Shown here in pieces: positions 8,294-17,253 of a stretch of DNA of 33,660 bases; positions within the stretch are counted from its first letter, which is position 1; every line of letters begins with the position of its first letter. Both the position numbers and the translations under genes were made by a program. The DNA lies in contig JARGPP010000022.1 in assembly GCA_029210085.1 (NCBI GenBank), positions 1-33,660 of the forward strand. Direction: 5' to 3'. The notes under the pieces are model-generated. The model was not told the DNA's origin, ran no database searches, and worked only from the letters and a program-made list of their open reading frames with translations. The stretch comes from Legionellaceae bacterium (GTDB taxonomy: Bacteria > Pseudomonadota > Gammaproteobacteria > Legionellales > Legionellaceae).

Positions 8294-8376
8294 CCCCACG
8301 TCATTCTGAGCGTAGCGAAGAATCTCCTGCAGAGTGCCAAGGTTTAACATTTATCTTGCCACGAAATGACAGAAAC
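8294..8376. repeat. CGTCATTCTGAGCG-type palindromic repeat
   Basis: CGTCATTCTGAGCGTAGCGA begins at 8299 and runs into AGAATCTCCTGCA. It closely resembles the inverted repeats at 20756-20806 and 21424-21474 (core CGTCATCCCGAGC, then GCGAGGGATCTCCTGCA). A partial inverse arm, CCACGAAATGACAGAA, follows near 8359-8374. Repeats of this GTCATTCTGAGCGnAGCGAAGAATCTC type are scattered in many bacterial genomes. A 60-codon open frame across it is simply repeat DNA. Confidence 0.65.
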
Positions 8377-8474
8377 CCTGCTAAGGGAGTAAAATCTACA
8401 GCAACTTAGTGCCAGTAGAGTCTGAGTCCATTGATCTTTCATGATAAAATTTATGGTACAGTACATGATATTAT

Positions 8475-9242
8475 ATGGAAGCTCTGCAGATAGAATCAAT
8501 GAAAAGAACGTGGTTTTTCTTAAGTGTGGGCGTGCTATTCATCTTAGTATCAGTCGTTTCCATTGTGATTTTTACGCGGAGTACGTCCAGTGTCACGACA
8601 CCAGATTTTAGTACATATCATGACATAAAAGAAAAAAAACAAGTGTTTTTTGATTACCTACGACCCTTAGCTGAAGAAGCGAATAATAAGACGCTGATAC
8701 AGAGAAACAAGCTCTTGTTCCTACAAAAAAAAGAACAACTATCTAAACGAGAGCGACGTTGGCTGGAGCATTTGTCACAACAATACAATGTGAACTTCTC
8801 TGCTAATAAGATAGATTTCGAGTCTTTGTTGGAGCGGGTTGATATCATTCCTATCTCTTTAATTTTAGCCCAAGCTGCTAATGAATCTGCGTGGGGAACC
8901 TCAAAATTTGCCCGGCAAGCTAACAATTATTTTGGACAGTGGTGTTTTACCTTGCATTGTGGGATTGTGCCATCTCGACGAGAGAGTAATCAAATTCATG
9001 AAGTTCGAAAATTTGAATCAACATTCGCTTCTGTGAACGCTTACTTACTCAATATAAATAGAAATGCCCGCTACTCCTTATTGCGACAAATGAGGGCTGA
9101 GTTACGAAATAAAAATAAGCCTTTAAGTGGTAGCTTGCTAGCAATGGGGCTGGTGAGTTACTCGGAACGAGGCCATGAATATATTAAAGATATACAAGCG
9201 ATGATCCGAATTAATCAATTGGAAGAAGATTTGTTGGGATGA
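8475..9242 (+). CDS. bax: Bax-type N-acetylglucosaminidase
   Basis: This inner-membrane-anchored murein hydrolase belongs to the glucosaminidase family (PF01832), like E. coli Bax, and would cut the glycan strands of peptidoglycan in the periplasm. It has a single N-terminal anchor at residues 13-33. The catalytic region follows: SLILAQAANESAWGTSKFAR carries the presumed general acid Glu 137, followed by QANNYFGQWCF, the FESTFASVNAYLLNIN segment and the YSERG motif at 229-233. All are typical of Bax. Two starts are possible: ATG at 8475 or ATG at 8499 (MKRTWFFLS), the latter giving a shorter signal anchor; neither has a strong ribosome site. At 255 residues it is close to the E. coli protein in length. 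Confidence 0.85.
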   Translation: MEALQIESMKRTWFFLSVGVLFILVSVVSIVIFTRSTSSVTTPDFSTYHDIKEKKQVFFDYLRPLAEEANNKTLIQRNKLLFLQKKEQLSKRERRWLEHLSQQYNVNFSANKIDFESLLERVDIIPISLILAQAANESAWGTSKFARQANNYFGQWCFTLHCGIVPSRRESNQIHEVRKFESTFASVNAYLLNINRNARYSLLRQMRAELRNKNKPLSGSLLAMGLVSYSERGHEYIKDIQAMIRINQLEEDLLG

Positions 9243-9281
9243 TATCCAATTCGTATGCTGCACGCCATGGAATAAATCATT

Positions 9282-9300
9282 AGGGTCAGATTCGATTGAT
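9282..9300 (+). repeat. GGGTCAGATTCGATTGAT repeat, left of the giant gene
   Basis: AGGGTCAGATTCGATTGAT is matched, inverted, by TCAATCGAGTCTGACCCC at 14421-14438, with 16 of 18 positions identical. The two sites flank the 4.8-kb coiled-coil gene. Confidence 0.7.
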
Positions 9301-9501
9301 ATTAAACACATATATGGAGTCAGCTTTAAAGTCCCTCTCTAATAACTATTTCACCTTTATTCAGCACGTTATTTTTCGTAATTACTCTAAGAAAATTGAT
9401 TTTTTTATTATTATTTACAGTCATTGACTATTAGTCAGGAGGTCATTTTTGTTTTAGACTGGATTCGTTTTTGTTGTGTTTTATTCAAAAGGACTTTTGA
9501 T

Positions 9502-12500
9502 ATGCCCAGCTCATCAAAAAAAAATCAACCAATTATTGTTCGTATGGTACTCGAAGATCGTCAAGCCATTAATAACTTACTTAAGCATAAACGAACGGAA
9601 TTTGAAAGTGTAATTAAGCGTGGCGTGGTTGCAATGCTTAATGCTCATGATGAGCGACGAAAAATAGCAAAAGAACGCGCTAAATACTTTGAATTTATTA
9701 CGCGACGCAACAAAAAAAACAAAGCAAAATTTCAAGCCATAGCAGATGCGGCAAAAAACAACACAAGCTCAGCACCTATGGGCATAGGTACTGCGACAGG
9801 TATTGCTTTTAGTGCTGCAGGCGTAGCTGGTACGGCTATATATAATAATGCAGAAGAAAGACGTCAAGAAAAAGAAGCAGAACAAGAGCTTCATACGGCA
9901 CAATTTCTCCATTATCTTTCTTCCAAAAATTATGAAGATATCGCACAGCGTGTCGCAGAAATTTTAAGTTACCGATTCCAGTTTTTACTGTTTCGACTTG
10001 CAGCAGGGGAAGATGGATATTTCAAATTAGCTAATTTTTTTGTTGAATCTATGAATACCTATGCCATAGATAGACTCCGGGAACATAAAGGGGAGGAAGT
10101 TAAAGCACTCATTGATGCAGCTATTCCGCCTTCTGCAGATGCCTTCAGTTATCGTGATTGGCCGCAAGTAGATTTTAGAAATCTTAGGGCGAATTTTATT
10201 ATTGGCAAGCGTAAAAAGTTGGCCTTGGATGAAGAGGCGGATGCTTTATTGAAGCGCTGTGGACCTGCCGTTCGTGCATTTCTTGGGGGATACAAAGAAC
10301 ATGTTGATTACACAACTTCAAGAATAATACCATATAAAGCTTATACTATTTTGGGCGCATTGAATCATGCACCGATTCTAAGTGATGATGGGCGTGTAAT
10401 TTCAGGCCTAAAAATAAAAAATCGTCAATATGAGGGACTCAGTGGTGCAAGAAAGTACCCTATGATTTTACTGAGTTGTGATGAAAGTACGTCAGATTTG
10501 GGAGTAACATTTGGAACCACCATCGCTGAAAAGTTAGATGATGCCCACATAGAAGCTCTGCGTAGATTAGTTCCCCATTTTTTTTCTTATAAAGCAAACT
10601 ATGAACTTACACCTGTGCCATCAAGTAAACCACCTGTAGAGATTAAGACTGAGGATGCAGCTTTACGTTATCCAAATGAACGTTCTGAATGCCCATGGAC
10701 AAGTACGCGAGAAGAGCGATGGCATCAAAGAACGCAGGTTATTTATAATGCCGCACACCTTACTTCTGAAGAAGAAGAGGAAGTGATTGCCATAGAACAT
10801 TATAATAAATTTAAGGCGATGCAAGCTGCAGGCAATACTTTTGATGCTGAAGAAGCAAGAAATTCAGTTATTCAGATGATTCAAGAAGCGCAAAATATTC
10901 AATTAACTGTTTATGCAACAGAGCCTAAATCAGAAGATCAACATAAGAAACAACTTGAGGCGGCAGCAATCGCTAAATATTCAGCTTTGGCCGCACGTGA
11001 TCTCATGACATGTGTGATTACTTATGGACCATCTGATGATGATTATTTTACACTTACGGACAAAATTCTTACAGAAGGACAGTCAACCCTTAATGTCACA
11101 CGCGATTTACCACTAAAAGAATCTCGTATGTATCAATATGCATTGGCTGCTTCTCATGCTATTTCCACTCATGCAAATGTTGCGTTTAGCTTAGATTTAT
11201 TTTGTCAAAAGAACTTCGAATTACTGTTAAACATACTTAAAAAGAATAATGCTTTTAGTTCTGGTGATAAGTTTTATTATCATGAAAAAGAGCAGCAATC
11301 TAGGCGTATTAAAAAAATTCGTGATGATATTAAGAAACGCACCGAACAAGCTACATACCATTATGAATTAGCCAAAGCGTGTGCAATCACTCATGAAGCA
11401 CCGTCTTCTCTTGAGTTTGATGATTATCTTGGCTCTGCTCCAGATGAATCTAATGAACCTGTCTTAAGCCCACTATCAACATTAGAGACTCAAAAAAAAC
11501 TTCGTGCAATAGAGTTAACAGAAGCCATGGAGCAGTTAAATAATAAAATTTTAGACTCTAAAACGCTTATCGAAATTATCGATTTGTGCGCTATTGAAAC
11601 TAAAAAAAATCATGAAGCCCTTCGTGTTGCATTAAGTCATGAGACTTGTAGTTTAACCGAAGATTTAGTTCATCAAAATATAGGTAAAGATGAAAAAAGG
11701 GTTGTTTTGATGGCTTCTGAAGAGGCGTGTGCACAAGCAGCCTATAGTAAAAACGAAAAGGACGAGTTGTTAAGAAACGAAACTTTTTGGAGGAGACATA
11801 GCATATGGGGCGACACCATCACCCCTGCTTTGAATGCTCAAAAAGAGAATGCCCTTGCAGCCAGACAAACAAGTCAAGCGCTACTAAAAAGAGTTAAACT
11901 TTCTCCCCATGAAGAGTTAAATACAGTCGGCAATGCTGAGGTGGATGCTTTTTTTGAACAGATTAATGCTGAAGTTACCCTTGCACGATTACGTTTCGAT
12001 GGGCATCGAGCGACCCTTGTCCAGCAAAAAAAACCAAGTCCCCAATATTTAAGTATTCAGCAGCAAATACAACAAGCCCTTACTCATCTTGATGAGAAAA
12101 CGCAAGAGTTAAGTCGTTCAGTAAAAAAAACACATGCTTATCATGCAGAAATGGCTTATGAGAGAATAAAACGCCGAACTGATGCAGTAAGAAAGGACTC
12201 AAATTTATCCCAAATTGCAAAACAGGCTAGAAAAATTAGATTGCACAGTGAAGCTCTTGAAAAAATCATTACGAATGACATTAACTTGATTTATTTTCTT
12301 GAGAAAAAAGCAACATTTGAGGTTATAGAAATAGAGGAGGCTAAAGAGAGTATTGATGGGTTAAAAGAGAAGTTGGAGTGTTTTTATAAAAGACATTGCG
12401 ATGATTCAAATGGTTTAAAATTTGCAGATAATCTCAGCAATACAACACACTTAGATGATACTTTATCGTCTAATGCTTCAATTATGTCAAATAGCGCGAT

Positions 12501-14316
12501 AGAACGTATTGATACATTAATTATACATCTAGAAGAAGATAATCTTTTAGAAAATTCTTCTGACATGCTTAAAGAAATATTACTCTCTTTTATTACAAAC
12601 CTTGAGGCTACACCATATTTACAAGCAATTACTCCCAAAGAAATACAAACTAAAATTGTAAGCGTACTTCAAGAAATTAAAGAGAAAATAACGAAAAACC
12701 TAGAATACCTCGGAGATAATTGGGAAATAGAGCTTGTTTTAACCATTAATCTATGGCTTATAGAGGCAGTTCAAAAAAATGAAGTTGTTTATCTTGTTGA
12801 TGACTTTTTAGAGCTGGATGAAGCCTCAATTAAAATGGTTCAGTCTGAATTAAGAGCGTCTGCTGAGTCTACCGAGCGCCATAGTAACATGATGATGCAG
12901 ATACAAAGTGAGCCTAAGTCTTTAGCTCTTGGACAAACTAAAGATGATGCTTCAGCAGATGAGAAAGCTTCTGATTCGAGCGCACTAGCCGCGGTTTCTA
13001 ATCTAGTAGGGTCTACATCGCTTAATATAAGGCAACTGTCTAATCATCAAAGCTCTCGATTGCATAAAAAATCACTGGTACGAAATCAAAGTTATCAACA
13101 GCGTTTATCGGCAGCAGAAAATTTAAGCCATATATCAGCAGATAGCGATGGTTCTGACTCAACAGGACTAACCGAGTCAAGTAATGATACAGATAAAACG
13201 CTATCAACTGAAATTACAAGTGCAACTGAGGCACTTGAAAGAATAAAAAAAATAATCAGTAAAAAATCACCTGCTTTAAAAAGTGCAATAGAAGGTGCGT
13301 CTAGAAGTATAGAGGAGGCTTATCACGCGGTTTATCGTACAAAAAATCAATTATTAGACAATGCTCAACGAGATATTAATCCTACTTTGGATAGCTGGAA
13401 CTTGGTGTCCAGTACCTTAGCTTGGTCAGGAAGACTTACGAATACAGAATTGAGATGGCTAGAGAAAAGGCAAATGGATAGAAGGTTATCTAAAGGCGCT
13501 CATTCTGATACCGGAAAATCTCTTGTCAGAATGGCTTATTCTTTGGTGCTTACTTATAGTCATGATAGTTTAGAAGTTAGAAAACGTGTCGTTGGAGAAC
13601 TAAATAAATTTGATCGTCCATTACAAAGAGTCCGTAAGCAGTTGTATGATTTAGATATGATAAGTAGGCAGGGTGGTCATAGTGAGTTGCCATCACTCAA
13701 AAAAATAAAAACGTATTATGAAAAATTGCTTTCGTTAGTTAATGAAAAAATAAAACAGGAAGAGGATAAAAAAAACAATATGGATACGCTTCGTAGTAGT
13801 GTCTTAGCGCAAACAATGCGCATTCATTTTGATGAGTGGAAAAGAAAAATGTATAAACCAGAAGAGCAAAGTGAAAGACTTCAGGCATTAAGAGCGGGGA
13901 GAGAAGAAAGACTTGAGATGCTGAATCGCGAGAATCAACTAGATAAAAAAGACAGCCAACAACCACCGGCTAAACACGAAGAAACAGATTTATTTATTAA
14001 GGATAAGCAACTTTTAAATAAACACCGTTTTTATGGTAGTGGCGCATATAATTTAGAAGAAGAAGCTGCGAATATAACAATTGAAGATTTAGAAGCTATG
14101 CTTGAAAACTTACAAGAAAAAATAGATGAGATGATGAAACCTTACACATCATCAAAAGCCCTTGGCAGGTCACAAAGTTTTTATGGGGGGGGCTTTAAGG
14201 TCGGACATGATTCTTCTTCAGAATCACGACACCCAGAAGGAGAGGAGTCATCTAGCGTACTTTCACCTATACGGACAGGGGCTCGCACAAGAGATCTTAG
14301 CACATTTAACTTTTAA
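9502..14316 (+). CDS. giant coiled-coil protein, candidate secreted effector
   Basis: No named family is recognised. The frame is open from a TTG at 9424, but ATG 9502 is preferred: AAAAGGA lies eight bases before it, and the preceding 26 codons look non-native. That gives 1604 residues. Residues 91-114 form one glycine/alanine-rich hydrophobic stretch (PMGIGTATGIAFSAAGVAGT), flanked by very basic and acidic segments. Most of the remainder is charged and helical, with long stretches resembling coiled coils (about 650-1000 and 1380-1550). A Ser/Asp-rich linker lies at about 1136-1246. The C-terminus (GHDSSSESRHPEGEESSSVLSPI) is polar with an acidic patch, resembling Dot/Icm translocation tails. 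The gene is bounded by inverted GGGTCAGA repeats. A host-directed scaffold or tether is plausible but only inferred. Confidence 0.65.
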   Translation: MPSSSKKNQPIIVRMVLEDRQAINNLLKHKRTEFESVIKRGVVAMLNAHDERRKIAKERAKYFEFITRRNKKNKAKFQAIADAAKNNTSSAPMGIGTATGIAFSAAGVAGTAIYNNAEERRQEKEAEQELHTAQFLHYLSSKNYEDIAQRVAEILSYRFQFLLFRLAAGEDGYFKLANFFVESMNTYAIDRLREHKGEEVKALIDAAIPPSADAFSYRDWPQVDFRNLRANFIIGKRKKLALDEEADALLKRCGPAVRAFLGGYKEHVDYTTSRIIPYKAYTILGALNHAPILSDDGRVISGLKIKNRQYEGLSGARKYPMILLSCDESTSDLGVTFGTTIAEKLDDAHIEALRRLVPHFFSYKANYELTPVPSSKPPVEIKTEDAALRYPNERSECPWTSTREERWHQRTQVIYNAAHLTSEEEEEVIAIEHYNKFKAMQAAGNTFDAEEARNSVIQMIQEAQNIQLTVYATEPKSEDQHKKQLEAAAIAKYSALAARDLMTCVITYGPSDDDYFTLTDKILTEGQSTLNVTRDLPLKESRMYQYALAASHAISTHANVAFSLDLFCQKNFELLLNILKKNNAFSSGDKFYYHEKEQQSRRIKKIRDDIKKRTEQATYHYELAKACAITHEAPSSLEFDDYLGSAPDESNEPVLSPLSTLETQKKLRAIELTEAMEQLNNKILDSKTLIEIIDLCAIETKKNHEALRVALSHETCSLTEDLVHQNIGKDEKRVVLMASEEACAQAAYSKNEKDELLRNETFWRRHSIWGDTITPALNAQKENALAARQTSQALLKRVKLSPHEELNTVGNAEVDAFFEQINAEVTLARLRFDGHRATLVQQKKPSPQYLSIQQQIQQALTHLDEKTQELSRSVKKTHAYHAEMAYERIKRRTDAVRKDSNLSQIAKQARKIRLHSEALEKIITNDINLIYFLEKKATFEVIEIEEAKESIDGLKEKLECFYKRHCDDSNGLKFADNLSNTTHLDDTLSSNASIMSNSAIERIDTLIIHLEEDNLLENSSDMLKEILLSFITNLEATPYLQAITPKEIQTKIVSVLQEIKEKITKNLEYLGDNWEIELVLTINLWLIEAVQKNEVVYLVDDFLELDEASIKMVQSELRASAESTERHSNMMMQIQSEPKSLALGQTKDDASADEKASDSSALAAVSNLVGSTSLNIRQLSNHQSSRLHKKSLVRNQSYQQRLSAAENLSHISADSDGSDSTGLTESSNDTDKTLSTEITSATEALERIKKIISKKSPALKSAIEGASRSIEEAYHAVYRTKNQLLDNAQRDINPTLDSWNLVSSTLAWSGRLTNTELRWLEKRQMDRRLSKGAHSDTGKSLVRMAYSLVLTYSHDSLEVRKRVVGELNKFDRPLQRVRKQLYDLDMISRQGGHSELPSLKKIKTYYEKLLSLVNEKIKQEEDKKNNMDTLRSSVLAQTMRIHFDEWKRKMYKPEEQSERLQALRAGREERLEMLNRENQLDKKDSQQPPAKHEETDLFIKDKQLLNKHRFYGSGAYNLEEEAANITIEDLEAMLENLQEKIDEMMKPYTSSKALGRSQSFYGGGFKVGHDSSSESRHPEGEESSSVLSPIRTGARTRDLSTFNF

Positions 14317-14420
14317 GCTCAGGCCTTATCCTATAAACATGCAGGCGATGTTTTTATCTCATTTTTTCAGCTGTGTGTATACGTGGGACGAGGCCTTGCC
14401 CTTTGCCAAAGGTGTTATAG

Positions 14421-14438
14421 TCAATCGAGTCTGACCCC
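14421..14438 (-). repeat. GGGTCAGACTCGATTGA repeat, right of the giant gene
   Basis: TCAATCGAGTCTGACCCC is the inverted partner of 9282-9300. The 278-base gap around it, before the glycosyltransferase gene, shows no gene. An open frame crossing the end of the giant gene here is only a shadow. Confidence 0.7.
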
Positions 14439-14594
14439 GTTGATACAATACAATTCTTTTTGTTTAAAAAAAAAATTCTAAGAACACTATTTTATCTCAC
14501 TTAAGAGTGGGTGAGTGTTTTGTAATTAGACAGTAAAAGTTATAATGCTGCTGACTTTTAAAAGAAGTGCTTTAGCCTGTAAGGTATTATTCAT

Positions 14595-16196
14595 ATGACT
14601 ATTCAAGATATTCAAGCTGACCTATTAACACATATTAATACGGTATATGCAGATGCAGTTCAGCACCAGCTTCATTCACCTCTTAAACCTAAAATTATTG
14701 AGTTTGTACAAACAGAAGAGATTATTCATGATTTTCTAACAACAGCGATAGAAAATGGAAAAAAACCACCACCATCATTTTATAAAGCGTTAATTAAATT
14801 GCTGGATCAAGGCTTTGCAAAAGGAGATAAACGGTTAGTCATTAAAGCCAATTTGGCTGATAAGCTTCGTGTGTATTATACAAAAAAATATCTTCATCAT
14901 GATGATGAAACATACGCTCAAACAGCGCTTGGTTTTTTTGATAGTGAAATTACACTAAAATATGACAATCGATATACATTTAACCCGAATAACCAAATTT
15001 CAATTTGGTTTAGTAAAAATCCGAGAGAAGCATTGCCTGCGCATGTTCAAACAGCTCTTGAAACGCGCCGGAACAACTTACCAAAAGCCTCAATAAAACT
15101 GCTGTATGCGCGACACCTACTTTCATCAAATGCTTATTGGGCGCTGCGCTCATTTGCTGTAAAACATCAAATTTATCTGATTAATTTTGATATGTTATAC
15201 ATAAAAAATAGAAGTTTAAATGCACGTATCTTAGAAGAACTTCAATTTAAAAAATATGGTAACCCAGCCGCCGCTTCTGATTTATGCCGGTGGATTCCTG
15301 AAATTTTTCATAATGTAGTTTATTTGGATATTGACTTACCGATAGATACACAATTGATGGCCTTAAACAAGCTAAAAAAATTCCAAGGTGGAATGCCCAT
15401 TATGTTTAATATGGGGTCTTTAATTAGCAAACGTAAACCCGAAACGGGTCGCCAAGAAGAAGCTATTTCGCTTAACACAGATATAATTGGCTATTGTGAT
15501 AGTAAAAAATTTGGCGTTGGCTCTGAGCGAGAGCTGATGATGAAGAAAATTGCTCAATTTATCGTTGCTTGTTATAAAAAACCAAGTGTCGCTCTCAAAG
15601 CGTCTAACATCACCAAAACGAATTACCACATCAGTAAAACAGCTTTTTTTGAAAAAACCTTAAGGGTAATTCAAGCCACAGGAATTGAAAAACCCATTTT
15701 TTATTATCGTAAAGCTTTATTAGACGCATTTGACAGTCAATCTTTAAAAAAAATCATGTGTTTTTTAGGTCATGCCTGTGTAAAAGAAGCCCTTAAATTA
15801 ACAGAAGCTAAAACACAAGTATTGTTTAACTTATTAGAAACGGAAGAAGAGGTTGCGACTGATTATTTGATAGATACGCTATCATTAGAAAACAGTGAGG
15901 TCTTGAATAGCAAATTAAATGAAATTGCAGTACATTTGTATAAGACTTTAGTGATGGAAATTTCAGGTCCTGGTGCTGTTTATCAAGTACTAGGCGGTAC
16001 AGAGGTATTAACCCAAACCTACCGAACAGGTGCAGAATCAACAGGTCTGGTTGCGCGCTCCCTTGAAGCTTTTTTAAGTTTAACAGGACAGTCTGGATTT
16101 ACATCAACTAATATTCCTGCATGGCAAACGCCTGAACAGAACCAAGCGGAGTATAATACTGATGGCCTCAGTTGGTGCCCATGCCGGTCCACCTAA
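14595..16196 (+). CDS. TcdB/SetA-like glycosyltransferase, candidate effector
   Basis: This 533-residue protein carries the signature of DXD sugar transferases related to large clostridial toxins and to Legionella effectors such as SetA. Residues 223-249 read NPAAASDLCRWIPEIF then HNVVYLDIDLP, where Asp 245 and Asp 247 form the metal and UDP-sugar binding DXD, and ASDLxRW is the upstream family motif. SIWFSKNPREALP (136-148) fits the nucleotide-sugar entry strand, and EISGPGAVYQVLGG (455-468) fits the conserved GPG loop. The N-terminal 130 residues are helical and may target membranes or substrates. An AAGG ribosome site and the ATG agree. There is no signal peptide, as expected for a type IV effector. 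It may glycosylate a host protein; target and sugar are unknown. The last residues (GLSWCPCRST) look unusual and could reflect a late frameshift. Confidence 0.75.
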   Translation: MTIQDIQADLLTHINTVYADAVQHQLHSPLKPKIIEFVQTEEIIHDFLTTAIENGKKPPPSFYKALIKLLDQGFAKGDKRLVIKANLADKLRVYYTKKYLHHDDETYAQTALGFFDSEITLKYDNRYTFNPNNQISIWFSKNPREALPAHVQTALETRRNNLPKASIKLLYARHLLSSNAYWALRSFAVKHQIYLINFDMLYIKNRSLNARILEELQFKKYGNPAAASDLCRWIPEIFHNVVYLDIDLPIDTQLMALNKLKKFQGGMPIMFNMGSLISKRKPETGRQEEAISLNTDIIGYCDSKKFGVGSERELMMKKIAQFIVACYKKPSVALKASNITKTNYHISKTAFFEKTLRVIQATGIEKPIFYYRKALLDAFDSQSLKKIMCFLGHACVKEALKLTEAKTQVLFNLLETEEEVATDYLIDTLSLENSEVLNSKLNEIAVHLYKTLVMEISGPGAVYQVLGGTEVLTQTYRTGAESTGLVARSLEAFLSLTGQSGFTSTNIPAWQTPEQNQAEYNTDGLSWCPCRST

Positions 16197-16397
16197 AGTA
16201 TGAACGGAGTCAAGCTAGCCTTTGCTTTTTCCTGATTTTTTATAAGCTAAGAGGCAAGATCTAACACTGAGTGCATTGTATTGTTTAACAAAAGCGTAAT
16301 ATTTGTAAAGTGGAAGAAAATAGGAACCGATGCTTAGATATTTTTGCCTATCGTGCACCCTCGTTAGGCATTTCAATAGCTAAAATCGAGTCAGAAT

Positions 16398-17060
16398 TTA
16401 ATCTGCTCTTAGTACATCAAATAATGTTTGAGATGTGCAGTCATTTTTATAATGAAGGCCAGATAACCCTAATTTTATAGCCTTGTTTATATGTTCTAGT
16501 TTGTCATCTATAAATAGACATTCATGTGCTTTTAAATTATTTTCATGTAATATTTGCAGCCACGCTTGGTTTGCTCCCTCGCCAGCAAATCCTTTGTAAT
16601 GTCCTGTTTCATGAGAAAAGTAGCACCTTTCAAAAAGTGATTTGAGTGTTTTTTGAGGATGCTTCCTTTGGTAGAGTGTTTCTTCGTATTCTTGATGAAG
16701 CAAGTTATTGTCACTTAAAATAAATAGGCGGTAACCTTGCTCCTTCAGCAGGTTTAAGTTATCTATTAGGTCATAATTAAGACAAATAATAGCTGCGTTC
16801 CATGCTTGCTTGAATTGTTCAAACCCAACTGTTTTATCAAGTGATGCTTGAATGCGTATATCTTCAAAAAATTTTTCAGCTGAATGCTTGTCCAGACCAT
16901 ATTTCCCTGTACAAAAGTTAATAATCAATTGTTTGCAACCGTTGTGTTCCAATAGATCTTTTTTAAGGGCAATATTATTTTTGCTGAAACACTGGATAAA
17001 ATCCGACTCTCCTTGATTTAAAACGCCGCCAACATCAAAAATAACAGCTTTTATACGCAT
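16398..17060 (-). CDS. HAD-superfamily hydrolase (subfamily IA)
   Basis: This soluble 220-residue protein is a haloacid-dehalogenase-type phosphatase. Motif I is VIFDVGGVLN at 6-15 with nucleophile Asp 9. As in other DVGGV-type members, the usual second acid is replaced by glycine. Motif II is LFILSDNN (Ser 116), and motif IV is CLFIDDKLEHI (Asp 185, Asp 186) with the magnesium ligands. A helical cap lies between motifs I and II. The lysine of motif III is probably in the HETGHYKG segment near 149-157. Such enzymes dephosphorylate small metabolites; the substrate cannot be read from sequence. It is a single gene, divergent from the AAA+ gene. Confidence 0.8.
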   Translation of the reverse strand: MRIKAVIFDVGGVLNQGESDFIQCFSKNNIALKKDLLEHNGCKQLIINFCTGKYGLDKHSAEKFFEDIRIQASLDKTVGFEQFKQAWNAAIICLNYDLIDNLNLLKEQGYRLFILSDNNLLHQEYEETLYQRKHPQKTLKSLFERCYFSHETGHYKGFAGEGANQAWLQILHENNLKAHECLFIDDKLEHINKAIKLGLSGLHYKNDCTSQTLFDVLRAD

Positions 17061-17253
17061 ATATTACTCTTTATCTGAGTAGATTGTCTTACGAGTTTAG
17101 CATCACTTTGTCTCTTTAAACACTTGGGCTAGGTCTTGTCCTTTGCTTTTTTATAACCTGATTACTTCTATAATCCTATGGCCGTTAAGAATATAAATTT
17201 TAAGCACATTCAGATACAATACTCACACTAATTTTACTCATGAGATTTTTTCA

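Noticed and set aside
8227-8409. A 60-codon open frame on the plus strand before bax.
   Set aside because: It is a translation of the CGTCATTCTGAGCG-type repeat and surrounding gap, has no ribosome site and does not resemble any protein.
9424-9501. Use of the TTG at 9424 as the start of the giant protein.
   Set aside because: The ATG at 9502 has AAAAGGA at proper spacing, and the 26 upstream codons look like chance open sequence.
14162-14434. A 90-codon open frame overlapping the end of the giant gene.
   Set aside because: Most of it is the other frame of the giant gene, and it ends in the GGGTCA repeat.
16150-16230. A longer glycosyltransferase C-terminus in another frame.
   Set aside because: The alternative frames after GLS are open for only a short distance and give no recognisable motif, so a frameshift cannot be shown.
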